NCBI GenBank assembly: GCA_949592205.1
Contig: CATIUR010000003.1
Location: forward strand, 153,516,759-153,580,758
Direction of reading: 5' to 3'
DNA from: Helichrysum umbraculigerum
Lineage: Eukaryota; Streptophyta; Magnoliopsida; Asterales; Asteraceae
DNA: 64,000 bases
Shown in pieces: positions 9,062-17,013 of the stretch. Under the pieces are notes generated by a model. The model made no database searches. It was not told the DNA's origin and saw only the letters and a program-made list of their open reading frames with translations. Position 1 is the stretch's first letter. Each line of letters begins with the position of its first letter. A program made the position numbers and the translations under genes.

Positions 9062-10396
9062 CTACTCTATATTATTGTTGTTGCTTCTGTCACTGCTTGC
9101 GTCTTGAATTATTTCAATTTCCTCGCCATTCTTCTCACATATTGTGCATGTGTGATCTTCTAGAAATTCTTTGTATAGACGTGTACAAAGATATTCCTTT
9201 ACTTCTTGACTGTAGCTGAATTCATTCTTGATTAATTTAGACATAAAATCTGTTAGTAATTTTACATCTAACTCTGTTGGATTTTTTGCTTGATGACTCC
9301 AGATTAAGATTGAACTTGCTGCATAGTTTATTCTTCCTTGAATCTTGATGCCCTTATGTAGCATTAAAACATAATTATTCCCAAAATGCTCTAATTCCTC
9401 GTTATGAATTCCTTGACCTATTGCTGGGTAGTTTTTATTGCTTGTACCTATCTGACATATCTGAACTGCTGGCTGCGTAACCTCTCCTTCTGCATTGAAC
9501 TCTGGAATTGTTCCTAGGATTTTTAGAAATCCTTCTTTCTTATCTAAGATCTTGCTGATGTAGATATTTAGTGCCGTCTTCATCTTACTTGGGAAATACT
9601 GGAATAGACTATTTCCTTTGAAATAGATACAATTTATTAATCCTGCTTGAAACATCATGTATGTCTTTATTGCGTCTGCTTCTGGTAACACTATTGCTTT
9701 TGGACCTTGATACGTAGTATCTATTGGGTAGATACTTGTAGCTTTATCTTCTTCGGAATACTTAAGAAGGAAATTGTATTCCTTTTCAAATATTCTTTTT
9801 GTAAGCCTACAGTTGTCTTCTATCTGTTGTCTGGACTGAATACTGCTAATTGTTAAGTTCCGTTGTTGTGGAATGCTACCAATTACTGGTATCTTTTTCT
9901 CTAGTGGTATCGAACCTTTCACTGGTTGTGCTGGGGTTGATATCTTTTGTGCATAAGTTTCTTTATTCTTGTATTCTTCGAGTGCTTTCTTTGCTTCTGC
10001 TAAACTTAGATATTTGCTGTGGATGATTCCCTTTTTCCCTGTAATGAAAATGGCTGCTTTACTCCATTCATTGAAGATACCCTGGTTTGGGCCATTAAAA
10101 ATGACATAGAATTTCTTGGCTCTTTCTTCTTCATCATATATTTCCTGTTTCATTTGTTTTTTACTGGATTCTCCCCCCTCTGGAAAAAGTTGGGTTGTTA
10201 CTGCTTCTAGGCGTTCTCCACCGGTCTTCTTTTCTCCTGCTGTTCCTAACAATGATATTGCTTCGTTAATTTTTTCGTATTCTTTCTGCATTGTTGCGGC
10301 TTCCTTTTGCATGATTTTTATTGTTTCTTGTTTTTCTGAAATTGCTTTTTGTAGCGCATTCTTCTTTTCTTGAAACATTTTTAAAATTTCTTCCAT
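9062..10396 (-). CDS. Caulimovirid translational transactivator / viroplasmin-like protein (left arm, intact)
   Basis: 444 residues. After an N-terminal helical segment (about residues 1-50, Q/K/E-rich, probable coiled coil) comes FYVIFNGPNQGIFNEWSKA, then ITGKKGIIHSKYLSLAEAKKALEEY. This is the RNase H1 N-terminal-like viroplasmin fold characteristic of the ORF VI transactivator. The family forms inclusion bodies and permits reinitiation on polycistronic viral RNA. The C-terminal CTICEK motif may be a partial zinc site. The start overlaps the end of Pol by 16 nt. The left-arm frame is intact, while the right-arm copy has two stops. Confidence 0.85.
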   Translation of the reverse strand: MEEILKMFQEKKNALQKAISEKQETIKIMQKEAATMQKEYEKINEAISLLGTAGEKKTGGERLEAVTTQLFPEGGESSKKQMKQEIYDEEERAKKFYVIFNGPNQGIFNEWSKAAIFITGKKGIIHSKYLSLAEAKKALEEYKNKETYAQKISTPAQPVKGSIPLEKKIPVIGSIPQQRNLTISSIQSRQQIEDNCRLTKRIFEKEYNFLLKYSEEDKATSIYPIDTTYQGPKAIVLPEADAIKTYMMFQAGLINCIYFKGNSLFQYFPSKMKTALNIYISKILDKKEGFLKILGTIPEFNAEGEVTQPAVQICQIGTSNKNYPAIGQGIHNEELEHFGNNYVLMLHKGIKIQGRINYAASSILIWSHQAKNPTELDVKLLTDFMSKLIKNEFSYSQEVKEYLCTRLYKEFLEDHTCTICEKNGEEIEIIQDASSDRSNNNNIE

Positions 10397-12486
10397 TCTC
10401 TCGTGAGTGTATCTGCTAGAAAATTCTGAGTGCCTGGAATATGAACTGCAATAAAATCAAACTGTTGGATGGTTAAACTCCATCGTAATAGTCTTCCTTT
10501 ATTATAAGTTTCTTTTAACTTATAGTTTATAAAATCTTTTACATAGGTGTTATCTGTTTGAAAAATAAATTTTACTGGCTGTAAATCAATACGAAATTTT
10601 TTAAGTGCGTTGATGAATGCCAAAAGTTCTTTTTCATGTACTGTATAGTTTTGTTCAGCTGGCTTAAACGTTCCTGAAATCCATTTAGATAACAAGATTG
10701 TTTTGTTATTGGTTTTTCGCAATTCTGTTTGCATAGACTGGCTTGAAGAGCTAGTATCACTCTTTGTCACAATGTCTCCATTGTTTGGTTGTCCATTTGG
10801 ACCTAATTGCTTTGCCTGGTTAGGCCTGATTGCTTCCAAACCATCATATTGTTTAAGATAATTCTTAACTTCGGATGGCTTGTTGTGCGCAATATACTCT
10901 TTAAACTCTTCATATGCTCCTGGAACTGCTTGAAGGACTGCGCCCCAAGTAGTATCACTAGCATCAGTGTTTAAAATAAGTAAATCACTAGGCTTTGCAA
11001 TATACAGCCTTGGTAAGTTTTCGCAAATAGTTTTTAGTTGCTTAACAGCCAAAATGGCTAATTCTGTCCATTTCCATGGACGTTTTAATGAAATCATTTT
11101 TTGTAATAATTCTCTTTCTTTTGCTAAATGCCTTATAAATCCCTTTTCTCCAATGTAATTTAAACATCCGAGAAATCTTTGAATCTGTTGTCGATCACTT
11201 AATTGATCTGGAAATTCCTTTATTTTTTCTAATAAATGTTTTTGAGGTTCAATATATCCTCCTTTAAGAATTTTCATCCCCAAAAATTCCGTTTCTTGTA
11301 AACATACTTTTGCTTTTTCTTTATTTAAAATTACTCCCTTTTCTCCAAGCTGTATTAAAACTTTTGCCACGTGTTGGAGATGACTTTCCTTATTACCTTT
11401 TGTAAAAATAATTATGTCATCAATGTATGCAAGACATACTGACTCTAAACCCTTTAGGTTAAAATCCATAAATCGTTGAAATTGGCTTGGTGCTTGCTTT
11501 AATCCCATTGGCATGACATTATATTCTAAATGCATTTGAGGTGGACAACTAAAAGCTGTTAAAGGTTTTGATTCTTCGTCAAGCCTAAGTTGAAAATATC
11601 CTGATTTTGCATCCAGAGTTGTAAACCATTCTGAATTTCTTATTTTGTTAAAAATATAATCTTGCCTTGGTAGTTTATAAGCATCACCTTTTGTTGCTTT
11701 ATTCATTTCCTTGTAATTTATTACAAGTCTTCTTTTTCCTCGTTTTAATTCATTATGGTTTTCCACGTAAAAAGCTGGTGCACTATGTGGACTTTTAGAA
11801 TGTCTAAGAATACCTAATGCAATCTGTTTATTTGTTTCTTCACGGAATTCTTCCACATCCCTTTCGGTGTATGGAATCCTATTCGTAACATTTACTTCCT
11901 TTGTAGGATCAATTAATTCTATATGTACCAAAATTTCATTAGTATTTTTATCTGGATCCAAAGGATTTTGACTACTTATTTTTTCCAATAAAGTATCTAT
12001 TTGTAATTCAATAGTCATAAAAATTTTTGTTTGCAAGATTTCTGCTACTTTTCTTATCATTTCCCCCCTGATAAGAGAAAGTGTTGTATAAATTTTTGTG
12101 GTGACCTGTTTGGATATTTGATTATCCAACTTAGGACACGTTATACTTACTGTGTCTAATCTTTGTATAAAAGGTTGATATAACTTTAAGAAATTGTTTC
12201 CAATTATTAACGGTATTCCCGCATTTTGTTTATATAGACTAGGTAACGGAAAACGTTGGCCTTCAATTAATAAAACTAAATTCACTGCTTTTTCTCTAAG
12301 TGTAATAGTTTTATTATTAGCAATTTTTACTAATAATGGTTTTTCTACCTTTCTCCAATATTTTAATGGTAAAAGGTTTTCTGTTCCTAAACATATTGTT
12401 GCACCTGTATCTATATATGCTAACACCTGTTTGTTGAACAACTTTACTTTTATAAACGTACTATTTTTAGAACTCATCCTCTTCAC
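10381..12486 (-). CDS. Caulimovirid Pol: protease, reverse transcriptase, RNase H (left arm)
   Basis: 701 residues, uninterrupted. Domains in order: retropepsin with YIDTGATICLG (~25-35) and PLIIGNNFL; reverse transcriptase with LDAKSGYFQ, MPMGLKQAPSQFQ and the catalytic YIDDIIIFT box (mid-protein); then RNase H with LNTDASDTTWGA, a later ENYTVHEKELLA-like helix and a terminal HIPGTQNFLADTLTR. There is no integrase, which separates pararetroviruses from Ty3/gypsy. It overlaps the coat protein ORF by 20 nt and the transactivator by 16 nt. Only three residues differ from the right arm, all in the last quarter. Confidence 0.93.
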   Translation of the reverse strand: MKRMSSKNSTFIKVKLFNKQVLAYIDTGATICLGTENLLPLKYWRKVEKPLLVKIANNKTITLREKAVNLVLLIEGQRFPLPSLYKQNAGIPLIIGNNFLKLYQPFIQRLDTVSITCPKLDNQISKQVTTKIYTTLSLIRGEMIRKVAEILQTKIFMTIELQIDTLLEKISSQNPLDPDKNTNEILVHIELIDPTKEVNVTNRIPYTERDVEEFREETNKQIALGILRHSKSPHSAPAFYVENHNELKRGKRRLVINYKEMNKATKGDAYKLPRQDYIFNKIRNSEWFTTLDAKSGYFQLRLDEESKPLTAFSCPPQMHLEYNVMPMGLKQAPSQFQRFMDFNLKGLESVCLAYIDDIIIFTKGNKESHLQHVAKVLIQLGEKGVILNKEKAKVCLQETEFLGMKILKGGYIEPQKHLLEKIKEFPDQLSDRQQIQRFLGCLNYIGEKGFIRHLAKERELLQKMISLKRPWKWTELAILAVKQLKTICENLPRLYIAKPSDLLILNTDASDTTWGAVLQAVPGAYEEFKEYIAHNKPSEVKNYLKQYDGLEAIRPNQAKQLGPNGQPNNGDIVTKSDTSSSSQSMQTELRKTNNKTILLSKWISGTFKPAEQNYTVHEKELLAFINALKKFRIDLQPVKFIFQTDNTYVKDFINYKLKETYNKGRLLRWSLTIQQFDFIAVHIPGTQNFLADTLTREWKKF

Positions 12487-13846
12487 TGGAAGTCATATAT
12501 TCACTACTTTCAGTATTTAAACTATATGTATCAAAATCTATTGATTCATTCTCACTATATTCTTCTTCTATAGGTTCGAAACCTATACTATATATCATTT
12601 TTAACTTATTATCCTTGTAATTATCCTTTTTGGGACACTCATTTGCATAATGACCAATTTCTTGGCATTTCCAACATCTACAGGTTTTCTTACCTTTAGG
12701 GCATATTTTACTTTTATCTTGTTTATAAATCTTTCTGAACCTTCGTTTATACTTTGGTTTCCACTTTCTGCTGTCGTATTTTCTAGGTTTATATCTAAAA
12801 TATTTTTGTTTCCTTTTATATTTCTTATATGGTTTTGTACAACCATATTCTTGGGGTACATTATCTAATTGTTTACAACATTTTGGGTTTACTGTTTTAA
12901 CATATGTTTTCTCTATTTTCCTTAAACATAATTGTTGTCTATATTCTTTGGCAAATCTTTCTATTAATCCTAAAGTTTGAACTCTTGGTGTTCTAGTAGG
13001 ATCAGCTATTTGTTTTTCTATGTATTGTACCATAGGATAAGGTATTTTACTAAGGACTACTTCTAGTAAACCTGTTCTATCCTTTGCCTTATAATAGTTT
13101 TCCTTAACTTGACAAAAGAAATTTTCTATATTACATGGATCACATAATCTCATATTGCTTAATATTCTAATTATATTAGGTTTATCTTCTTGCCTAGCTT
13201 CTTCTGGACCATATCCAAGGAATTCTTTAAATATTTCTTGAGCTAATATATTTAAAAATGTTAATTTCGCTTCGCTAGTTATATCATTTCTTTGTGCATT
13301 TGTTGCTATTGGGGTATTAGTTATCCAATCTGCTAATGTTCCCGTTGTCTTATATTTAACATAGGTAATAAAATTTTCTAATGTTAAATTACTAATTGCT
13401 TCATCATCAGTTTGTATTAATAGTTTTAGTCTATTAATCCATACTAATACTAAGTCTTCTGCATTAATTGCACAATCTATGTTTAATATGCCATCTATAA
13501 TACTTCGTTCCTTTTCTATAAATTTTGATGGAATACTTCTTCTGAGTTTTCCATTTTTTTCTATATATCCATTTCCATAAGTATAATCTCTATAACTTTT
13601 TTCCATATTTCTATTTAATGTGTCATAACTTGTTTCTCCATTATTGGGTGTCCTAGGTCTTTTTGGACTCCTAGGTGGTGTTGTTTCTGATTTTATATCT
13701 TCGTTTATTCTAAACGTGGGTTCTTCATTATCACTATCTATTCCATATATAATGCCTTGAGTGTCTTCGTCATCTATTTTAGCCATTTGTATATTTTCTA
13801 ATTGCAATTTTTCTACTAATTTAGTTAATTTCTCTATATCGTCCAT
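12467..13846 (-). CDS. Caulimovirid coat protein (left arm)
   Basis: 459 residues with acidic ends, a conserved capsid core and a lysine/arginine-rich stretch (~340-390, KKYKRKQKYFRYKPRKY) leading into one CCHC zinc knuckle, CWKCQEIGHYANEC. This is the usual architecture of caulimovirid coat proteins, in which the acidic N-terminus is processed and the basic arm and knuckle bind RNA. The protein is identical to the right-arm copy over its whole length. It begins one base after the stop of the preceding short ORF. Confidence 0.9.
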   Translation of the reverse strand: MDDIEKLTKLVEKLQLENIQMAKIDDEDTQGIIYGIDSDNEEPTFRINEDIKSETTPPRSPKRPRTPNNGETSYDTLNRNMEKSYRDYTYGNGYIEKNGKLRRSIPSKFIEKERSIIDGILNIDCAINAEDLVLVWINRLKLLIQTDDEAISNLTLENFITYVKYKTTGTLADWITNTPIATNAQRNDITSEAKLTFLNILAQEIFKEFLGYGPEEARQEDKPNIIRILSNMRLCDPCNIENFFCQVKENYYKAKDRTGLLEVVLSKIPYPMVQYIEKQIADPTRTPRVQTLGLIERFAKEYRQQLCLRKIEKTYVKTVNPKCCKQLDNVPQEYGCTKPYKKYKRKQKYFRYKPRKYDSRKWKPKYKRRFRKIYKQDKSKICPKGKKTCRCWKCQEIGHYANECPKKDNYKDNKLKMIYSIGFEPIEEEYSENESIDFDTYSLNTESSEYMTSSEEDEF

Positions 13847-13847
13847 C

Positions 13848-14195
13848 TTAATTTCTAAATGGTGGTTCTATTTCATAACTAATTGATGGTTTTCTTTTAA
13901 AGAAACTAATTAAATCTTCTTTAGTTAAACACTGCTTTTTCCGTTGTTCAACTACTAAACTTTGTAATGTAATTAATGCCTCATCTAGTTCTAGACTTTG
14001 TGAAGATGAATTTTCTCCTTGCTGTTTTCCTTGTTGTTTTAAATAGTCGATTAATAATTGATATTTATATTTATTTTCTTTAGGTTGTTAACTATTTTCT
14101 ACTTTATTTAACCTATTATTTATTTCATCTGTATTTTTCTTTAACATGTCAATTACTATCTTTATTTGTTCTGAAACTCGTAATTGATCGCTCAT
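13848..14195 (-). pseudogene. Virion-associated-protein-position ORF with an in-frame stop (left arm)
   Basis: The frame starts MSDQLRVSEQIKIVIDML, a probable coiled coil, runs 35 codons to a TAA at 14088-14090, then stays open in the same frame to just before the coat-protein start, ending FFKRKPSISYE and a few more residues. Position between the primer site and the coat protein matches ORF III (virion-associated protein). The identical stop occurs in both arms, so it predates the palindrome, unless two short ORFs are genuine. Confidence 0.55.
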
Positions 14196-14216
14196 ATTCT
14201 TTTTAACGTTTTTCTA

Positions 14217-14229
14217 GGCTCTGATACCA
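14217..14229 (-). promoter_or_regulatory. Pararetroviral primer binding site (left arm)
   Basis: On the minus strand the sequence is tggtatcagagcc, the complement of the initiator tRNA-Met 3' end used by Caulimoviridae to start minus-strand DNA. It lies among small ORFs and away from the transactivator/movement-protein intergenic region. That arrangement is reminiscent of soymoviruses. Confidence 0.85.
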
Positions 14230-14297
14230 TTTTTACCTCATCTCTTATGGATCGAATTCATTTATTTAATCGGAATTATTTATTTAAACCAAATGTT

Positions 14298-14471
14298 TTA
14301 GGCCGAATATAATCTTTGTTTATAGACTTTAAGCCTATCTCTAAGATCCGAAATTTCGTAGTCGTATTCTAAATTTGCTTGTAGGCACATATTAATATGT
14401 TCTATTTTTGCATTTATTGCTTCTTGTTTAGCAAAAGCCTGATACATTAACAATAAGTGTTGTTCATGCAT
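14298..14471 (-). CDS. Small viral ORF of 57 codons upstream of the primer site (left arm)
   Basis: Encodes 57 residues starting MHEQHLLLMYQAFAKQEA and ending RLYSA; largely helical. It is identical in the right arm by inspection. I do not recognise a family. A separate 31-codon frame (14493-14588, MDKGPLGLANSYTQ start) lies just upstream. Confidence 0.4.
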   Translation of the reverse strand: MHEQHLLLMYQAFAKQEAINAKIEHINMCLQANLEYDYEISDLRDRLKVYKQRLYSA

Positions 14472-14492
14472 TTTTAAAACAGTCTCAATTAA

Positions 14493-14588
14493 TTATTTAT
14501 TTCTTATTGTTAATCTCAAGTTTCCTAGAGTTAATTCTATTAAACTTTGTGTATAAGAGTTTGCTAATCCTAATAGCCCTTTATCCAT
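14493..14588 (-). CDS. Small viral ORF of 31 codons next to the palindrome centre (left arm)
   Basis: A short frame starting MDKGPLGLANSYTQSLIE, present in both arms. It may be the fragment left where the circular viral genome was opened. No family is recognised, and it may not be expressed. Confidence 0.3.
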   Translation of the reverse strand: MDKGLLGLANSYTQSLIELTLGNLRLTIRNK

Positions 14589-14599
14589 TAAAAATTAGA

Positions 14600-14880
14600 C
14601 AAAATTTTTAACTTTTCTTTCTATTTTTAAGATAGCGACGGTTTCAGCGACACTTAACTTTCGTTGCTATTACTAGTATGATACATTGATGGTCTATCAA
14701 TGTATCATACTAGTAATAGCAACGAAAGTTAAGTGTCGCTGAAACCGTCGCTATCTTAAAAATAGAAAGAAAAGTTAAAAATTTTGTCTATCAATGTATC
14801 ATACTAGTAATAGCAACGAAAGTTAAGTGTCGCTGAAACCGTCGCTATCTTAAAAATAGAAAGAAAAGTTAAAAATTTTG
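14600..14880. repeat. Palindrome centre: three copies of a ~94-bp unit (one inverted, two in tandem)
   Basis: The left arm ends with one inverted copy (14600-14690) of a unit whose forward form starts tatcaatgtatcatactag and contains gtcgctgaaaccgtcgctat. Two forward copies follow in direct tandem (about 14695-14788 and 14789-14880, period 94). The outer forward copy pairs with the inverted one, so the middle copy plus ggtc forms a 99-bp asymmetric spacer (14691-14789). The agcgacg-type wording resembles subterminal repeats of some CACTA-type elements, but no CACTA end is visible. Confidence 0.75.
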
Positions 14881-14891
14881 TCTAATTTTTA

Positions 14892-14987
14892 ATGGATAAA
14901 GGCCCATTAGGATTAGCAAACTCTTATACACAAAGTTTAATAGAATTAACTCTAGGAAACTTGAGATTAACAATAAGAAATAAATAA
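14892..14987 (+). CDS. Small viral ORF of 31 codons next to the palindrome centre (right arm)
   Basis: Mirror copy of the frame at 14493-14588, starting MDKGPLGLANSYTQSLIE. No family is recognised. It begins 11 bp after the last central repeat unit and may be a remnant at the point where the viral circle was linearised. Confidence 0.3.
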   Translation: MDKGPLGLANSYTQSLIELTLGNLRLTIRNK

Positions 14988-15008
14988 TTAATTGAGACTG
15001 TTTTAAAA

Positions 15009-15182
15009 ATGCATGAACAACACTTATTGTTAATGTATCAGGCTTTTGCTAAACAAGAAGCAATAAATGCAAAAATAGAACATATTAATATGTGCCTACA
15101 AGCAAATTTAGAATACGACTACGAAATTTCGGATCTTAGAGATAGGCTTAAAGTCTATAAACAAAGATTATATTCGGCCTAA
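15009..15182 (+). CDS. Small viral ORF of 57 codons upstream of the primer site (right arm)
   Basis: Mirror copy of the left-arm frame at 14298-14471, starting MHEQHLLLMYQAFAKQEA. It is predicted helical with no recognised family. Its location just before the primer site is the part of the genome where soymovirus-like viruses carry a small extra ORF; that comparison is positional only. Confidence 0.4.
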   Translation: MHEQHLLLMYQAFAKQEAINAKIEHINMCLQANLEYDYEISDLRDRLKVYKQRLYSA

Positions 15183-15250
15183 AACATTTGGTTTAAATAA
15201 ATAATTCCGATTAAATAAATGAATTCGATCCATAAGAGATGAGGTAAAAA

Positions 15251-15263
15251 TGGTATCAGAGCC
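15251..15263 (+). promoter_or_regulatory. Pararetroviral primer binding site (right arm)
   Basis: tggtatcagagcc, complementary to the initiator tRNA-Met 3' end, lies 22 bp before the short ORF that precedes the coat protein. Mirror of 14217-14229. Confidence 0.85.
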
Positions 15264-15284
15264 TAGAAAAACGTTAAAAAGAAT

Positions 15285-15632
15285 ATGAGCGATCAATTAC
15301 GAGTTTCAGAACAAATAAAGATAGTAATTGACATGTTAAAGAAAAATACAGATGAAATAAATAATAGGTTAAATAAAGTAGAAAATAGTTAACAACCTAA
15401 AGAAAATAAATATAAATATCAATTATTAATCGACTATTTAAAACAACAAGGAAAACAGCAAGGAGAAAATTCATCTTCACAAAGTCTAGAACTAGATGAG
15501 GCATTAATTACATTACAAAGTTTAGTAGTTGAACAACGGAAAAAGCAGTGTTTAACTAAAGAAGATTTAATTAGTTTCTTTAAAAGAAAACCATCAATTA
15601 GTTATGAAATAGAACCACCATTTAGAAATTAA
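15285..15632 (+). pseudogene. Virion-associated-protein-position ORF with an in-frame stop (right arm)
   Basis: Mirror of the left-arm frame, with the TAA at 15390-15392 in the same codon. The frame reopens and runs to a TAA at 15630-15632, one base before the coat-protein ATG at 15634. N-terminal helix and C-terminal basic FFKRKP motif as in the left arm. Confidence 0.55.
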
Positions 15633-15633
15633 G

Positions 15634-17013
15634 ATGGACGATATAGAGAAATTAACTAAATTAGTAGAAAAATTGCAATTAGAAAATATACAAATGGCTA
15701 AAATAGATGACGAAGACACTCAAGGCATTATATATGGAATAGATAGTGATAATGAAGAACCCACGTTTAGAATAAACGAAGATATAAAATCAGAAACAAC
15801 ACCACCTAGGAGTCCAAAAAGACCTAGGACACCCAATAATGGAGAAACAAGTTATGACACATTAAATAGAAATATGGAAAAAAGTTATAGAGATTATACT
15901 TATGGAAATGGATATATAGAAAAAAATGGAAAACTCAGAAGAAGTATTCCATCAAAATTTATAGAAAAGGAACGAAGTATTATAGATGGCATATTAAACA
16001 TAGATTGTGCAATTAATGCAGAAGACTTAGTATTAGTATGGATTAATAGACTAAAACTATTAATACAAACTGATGATGAAGCAATTAGTAATTTAACATT
16101 AGAAAATTTTATTACCTATGTTAAATATAAGACAACGGGAACATTAGCAGATTGGATAACTAATACCCCAATAGCAACAAATGCACAAAGAAATGATATA
16201 ACTAGCGAAGCGAAATTAACATTTTTAAATATATTAGCTCAAGAAATATTTAAAGAATTCCTTGGATATGGTCCAGAAGAAGCTAGGCAAGAAGATAAAC
16301 CTAATATAATTAGAATATTAAGCAATATGAGATTATGTGATCCATGTAATATAGAAAATTTCTTTTGTCAAGTTAAGGAAAACTATTATAAGGCAAAGGA
16401 TAGAACAGGTTTACTAGAAGTAGTCCTTAGTAAAATACCTTATCCTATGGTACAATACATAGAAAAACAAATAGCTGATCCTACTAGAACACCAAGAGTT
16501 CAAACTTTAGGATTAATAGAAAGATTTGCCAAAGAATATAGACAACAATTATGTTTAAGGAAAATAGAGAAAACATATGTTAAAACAGTAAACCCAAAAT
16601 GTTGTAAACAATTAGATAATGTACCCCAAGAATATGGTTGTACAAAACCATATAAGAAATATAAAAGGAAACAAAAATATTTTAGATATAAACCTAGAAA
16701 ATACGACAGCAGAAAGTGGAAACCAAAGTATAAACGAAGGTTCAGAAAGATTTATAAACAAGATAAAAGTAAAATATGCCCTAAAGGTAAGAAAACCTGT
16801 AGATGTTGGAAATGCCAAGAAATTGGTCATTATGCAAATGAGTGTCCCAAAAAGGATAATTACAAGGATAATAAGTTAAAAATGATATATAGTATAGGTT
16901 TCGAACCTATAGAAGAAGAATATAGTGAGAATGAATCAATAGATTTTGATACATATAGTTTAAATACTGAAAGTAGTGAATATATGACTTCCAGTGAAGA
17001 GGATGAGTTCTAA
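15634..17013 (+). CDS. Caulimovirid coat protein (right arm)
   Basis: 459 residues, identical to the left-arm coat protein, including the basic arm and the CWKCQEIGHYANEC zinc knuckle. The acidic C-terminus (SSEYMTSSEEDEF) overlaps the start of Pol by 20 nt. The lack of any difference from the inverted copy contrasts with the outer genes, where differences accumulate. Confidence 0.9.
   Translation: MDDIEKLTKLVEKLQLENIQMAKIDDEDTQGIIYGIDSDNEEPTFRINEDIKSETTPPRSPKRPRTPNNGETSYDTLNRNMEKSYRDYTYGNGYIEKNGKLRRSIPSKFIEKERSIIDGILNIDCAINAEDLVLVWINRLKLLIQTDDEAISNLTLENFITYVKYKTTGTLADWITNTPIATNAQRNDITSEAKLTFLNILAQEIFKEFLGYGPEEARQEDKPNIIRILSNMRLCDPCNIENFFCQVKENYYKAKDRTGLLEVVLSKIPYPMVQYIEKQIADPTRTPRVQTLGLIERFAKEYRQQLCLRKIEKTYVKTVNPKCCKQLDNVPQEYGCTKPYKKYKRKQKYFRYKPRKYDSRKWKPKYKRRFRKIYKQDKSKICPKGKKTCRCWKCQEIGHYANECPKKDNYKDNKLKMIYSIGFEPIEEEYSENESIDFDTYSLNTESSEYMTSSEEDEF

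Noticed and set aside
12601..12868. Short frames inside the viral coat-protein and Pol genes on both strands
   Set aside because: They recur as mirror images in both arms only because the real genes do, and have no domain of their own.
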